NCBI GenBank assembly: GCA_000773965.1
Contig: JRUP01000014.1
Coordinates: 124,001-188,000 of the forward strand
Source of the DNA: Enterobacter cancerogenus
GTDB taxonomy: Bacteria; Pseudomonadota; Gammaproteobacteria; Enterobacterales; Enterobacteriaceae
Direction of reading: 5' to 3'
DNA: 64,000 nt
The translations under genes and the position numbers were made by a program. Positions within the stretch are counted from its first letter, which is position 1, and the number at the start of each line of letters is the position of its first letter. The notes under the pieces were generated by a model. That model saw only the letters and a program-made list of their open reading frames with translations. It ran no database searches and was not told where the DNA came from. This document shows, piece after piece, positions 63,741 to 64,000 of this stretch.

Positions 63741-64000
63741 ATGCGCATTCTGGTTGTCGGCGCCGGTGCCACCGGCGGGTATTTCGGTGCACGTCTGGCG
63801 CAAGCAGGACGTGATGTGACTTTTCTGGTGCGCGAGCGCCGTTTTCAGCAACTGCAACAAAACGGTCTGGTGCTAAAAACACCGGGCGGCACAGAAGTGA
63901 TTCAGCCGCAGCTGGCGCAAACCGGCAAACTTACCGGCCAGTTTGATCTGATTATCCTGACGGTGAAAAGCTTCGGGCTCGATCAGGCTATCGAGGATAT
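63741..64000 (+). CDS. Ketopantoate reductase family protein (3' end beyond window)
   Basis: PanE/ApbA-type NADPH-dependent reductase, first 86 residues visible. The N-terminal Rossmann motif is MRILVVGAGATGGYFGARLA, followed by GRDVTFLVRERRF and FDLIILTVKSFGLDQAIED, the usual ketopantoate reductase pattern. ATG at 63741. It is divergent from the EF-G gene across a 214-nt gap in which I see no clear motif. Whether it is the main panE or a paralogue cannot be told from the fragment. Confidence 0.88.
   Translation, partial: MRILVVGAGATGGYFGARLAQAGRDVTFLVRERRFQQLQQNGLVLKTPGGTEVIQPQLAQTGKLTGQFDLIILTVKSFGLDQAIED

Overview
The window looks like chromosome of an Erwiniaceae enterobacterium, most likely Pantoea or a close relative. 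The evidence is enterobacterial-type PhnF-P proteins, a nac-cbl pair in the Escherichia/Klebsiella order, a standard enterobacterial tRNA-Asn, enterobacterial codon use throughout, and REP-like palindromes of the kind I associate with Pantoea. No insertion sequence, integrase or CRISPR array is visible.

Layout. (1) 1-9396, minus strand: phosphonate C-P lyase operon in the order phnF-G-H-I-J-K-L-M-N-P-C-D, running off the left edge. phnO is absent and the transporter genes sit at the distal end. (2) 9707-11872, plus: a membrane CHASE4-type GGDEF/EAL protein. (3) 11981-18231, minus: an SDR oxidoreductase, a GNAT-hyuA-hyuB (hydantoinase/oxoprolinase) unit, and an Lrp/AsnC regulator. (4) 18374-31608, minus: a long amine/amide catabolic block (class III aminotransferase, M20 amidohydrolase, GhrA-like dehydrogenase, GNAT, complete Dpp/Opp-type ABC transporter, PuuB-like FAD oxidase, HAD hydrolase, aldehyde dehydrogenase). 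A sigma-54 promoter and paired NtrC sites lie upstream of it. (5) 32032-35820, minus: a gabD-like dehydrogenase, cbl and nac. nac has its own sigma-54 promoter and NtrC sites. (6) 36251-39737, minus: a CUT2-type sugar ABC transporter. (7) 40245-40320: tRNA-Asn, then an MFS sugar porter, a HigBA-like toxin-antitoxin pair, a metN-metI transporter lacking metQ, and TetR, ALO-type oxidoreductase and GT8 glycosyltransferase genes. (8) 48516-49134: hicAB. (9) 49298-61168: a scavenging cassette of two luciferase-like flavin monooxygenases, a membrane desaturase, a PhnD/SsuA-like binding protein without a signal peptide, a second complete peptide/nickel-type ABC transporter, and two near-identical substrate-binding proteins flanking a GNAT. 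(10) 61427-64000: a stand-alone EF-G paralogue divergent from a panE-like reductase cut by the right edge.

How it fits together. Most of the window deals with scavenging phosphorus, nitrogen and probably sulfur from organic molecules. The strongest new inference is that the 18-32 kb catabolic block and the neighbouring nac gene both carry NtrC/sigma-54 control signals at similar distances. That would make 18-36 kb a nitrogen-starvation island holding an uptake system, a catabolic pathway and the global regulator Nac. The 49-61 kb cassette has the composition of an organosulfur or organonitrogen scavenging system of unknown substrate. Its two binding-protein genes appear to have been duplicated together with their promoter.

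All calls come from reading motifs, spacing, ribosome-binding sites and remembered family sequences. No database search was run.
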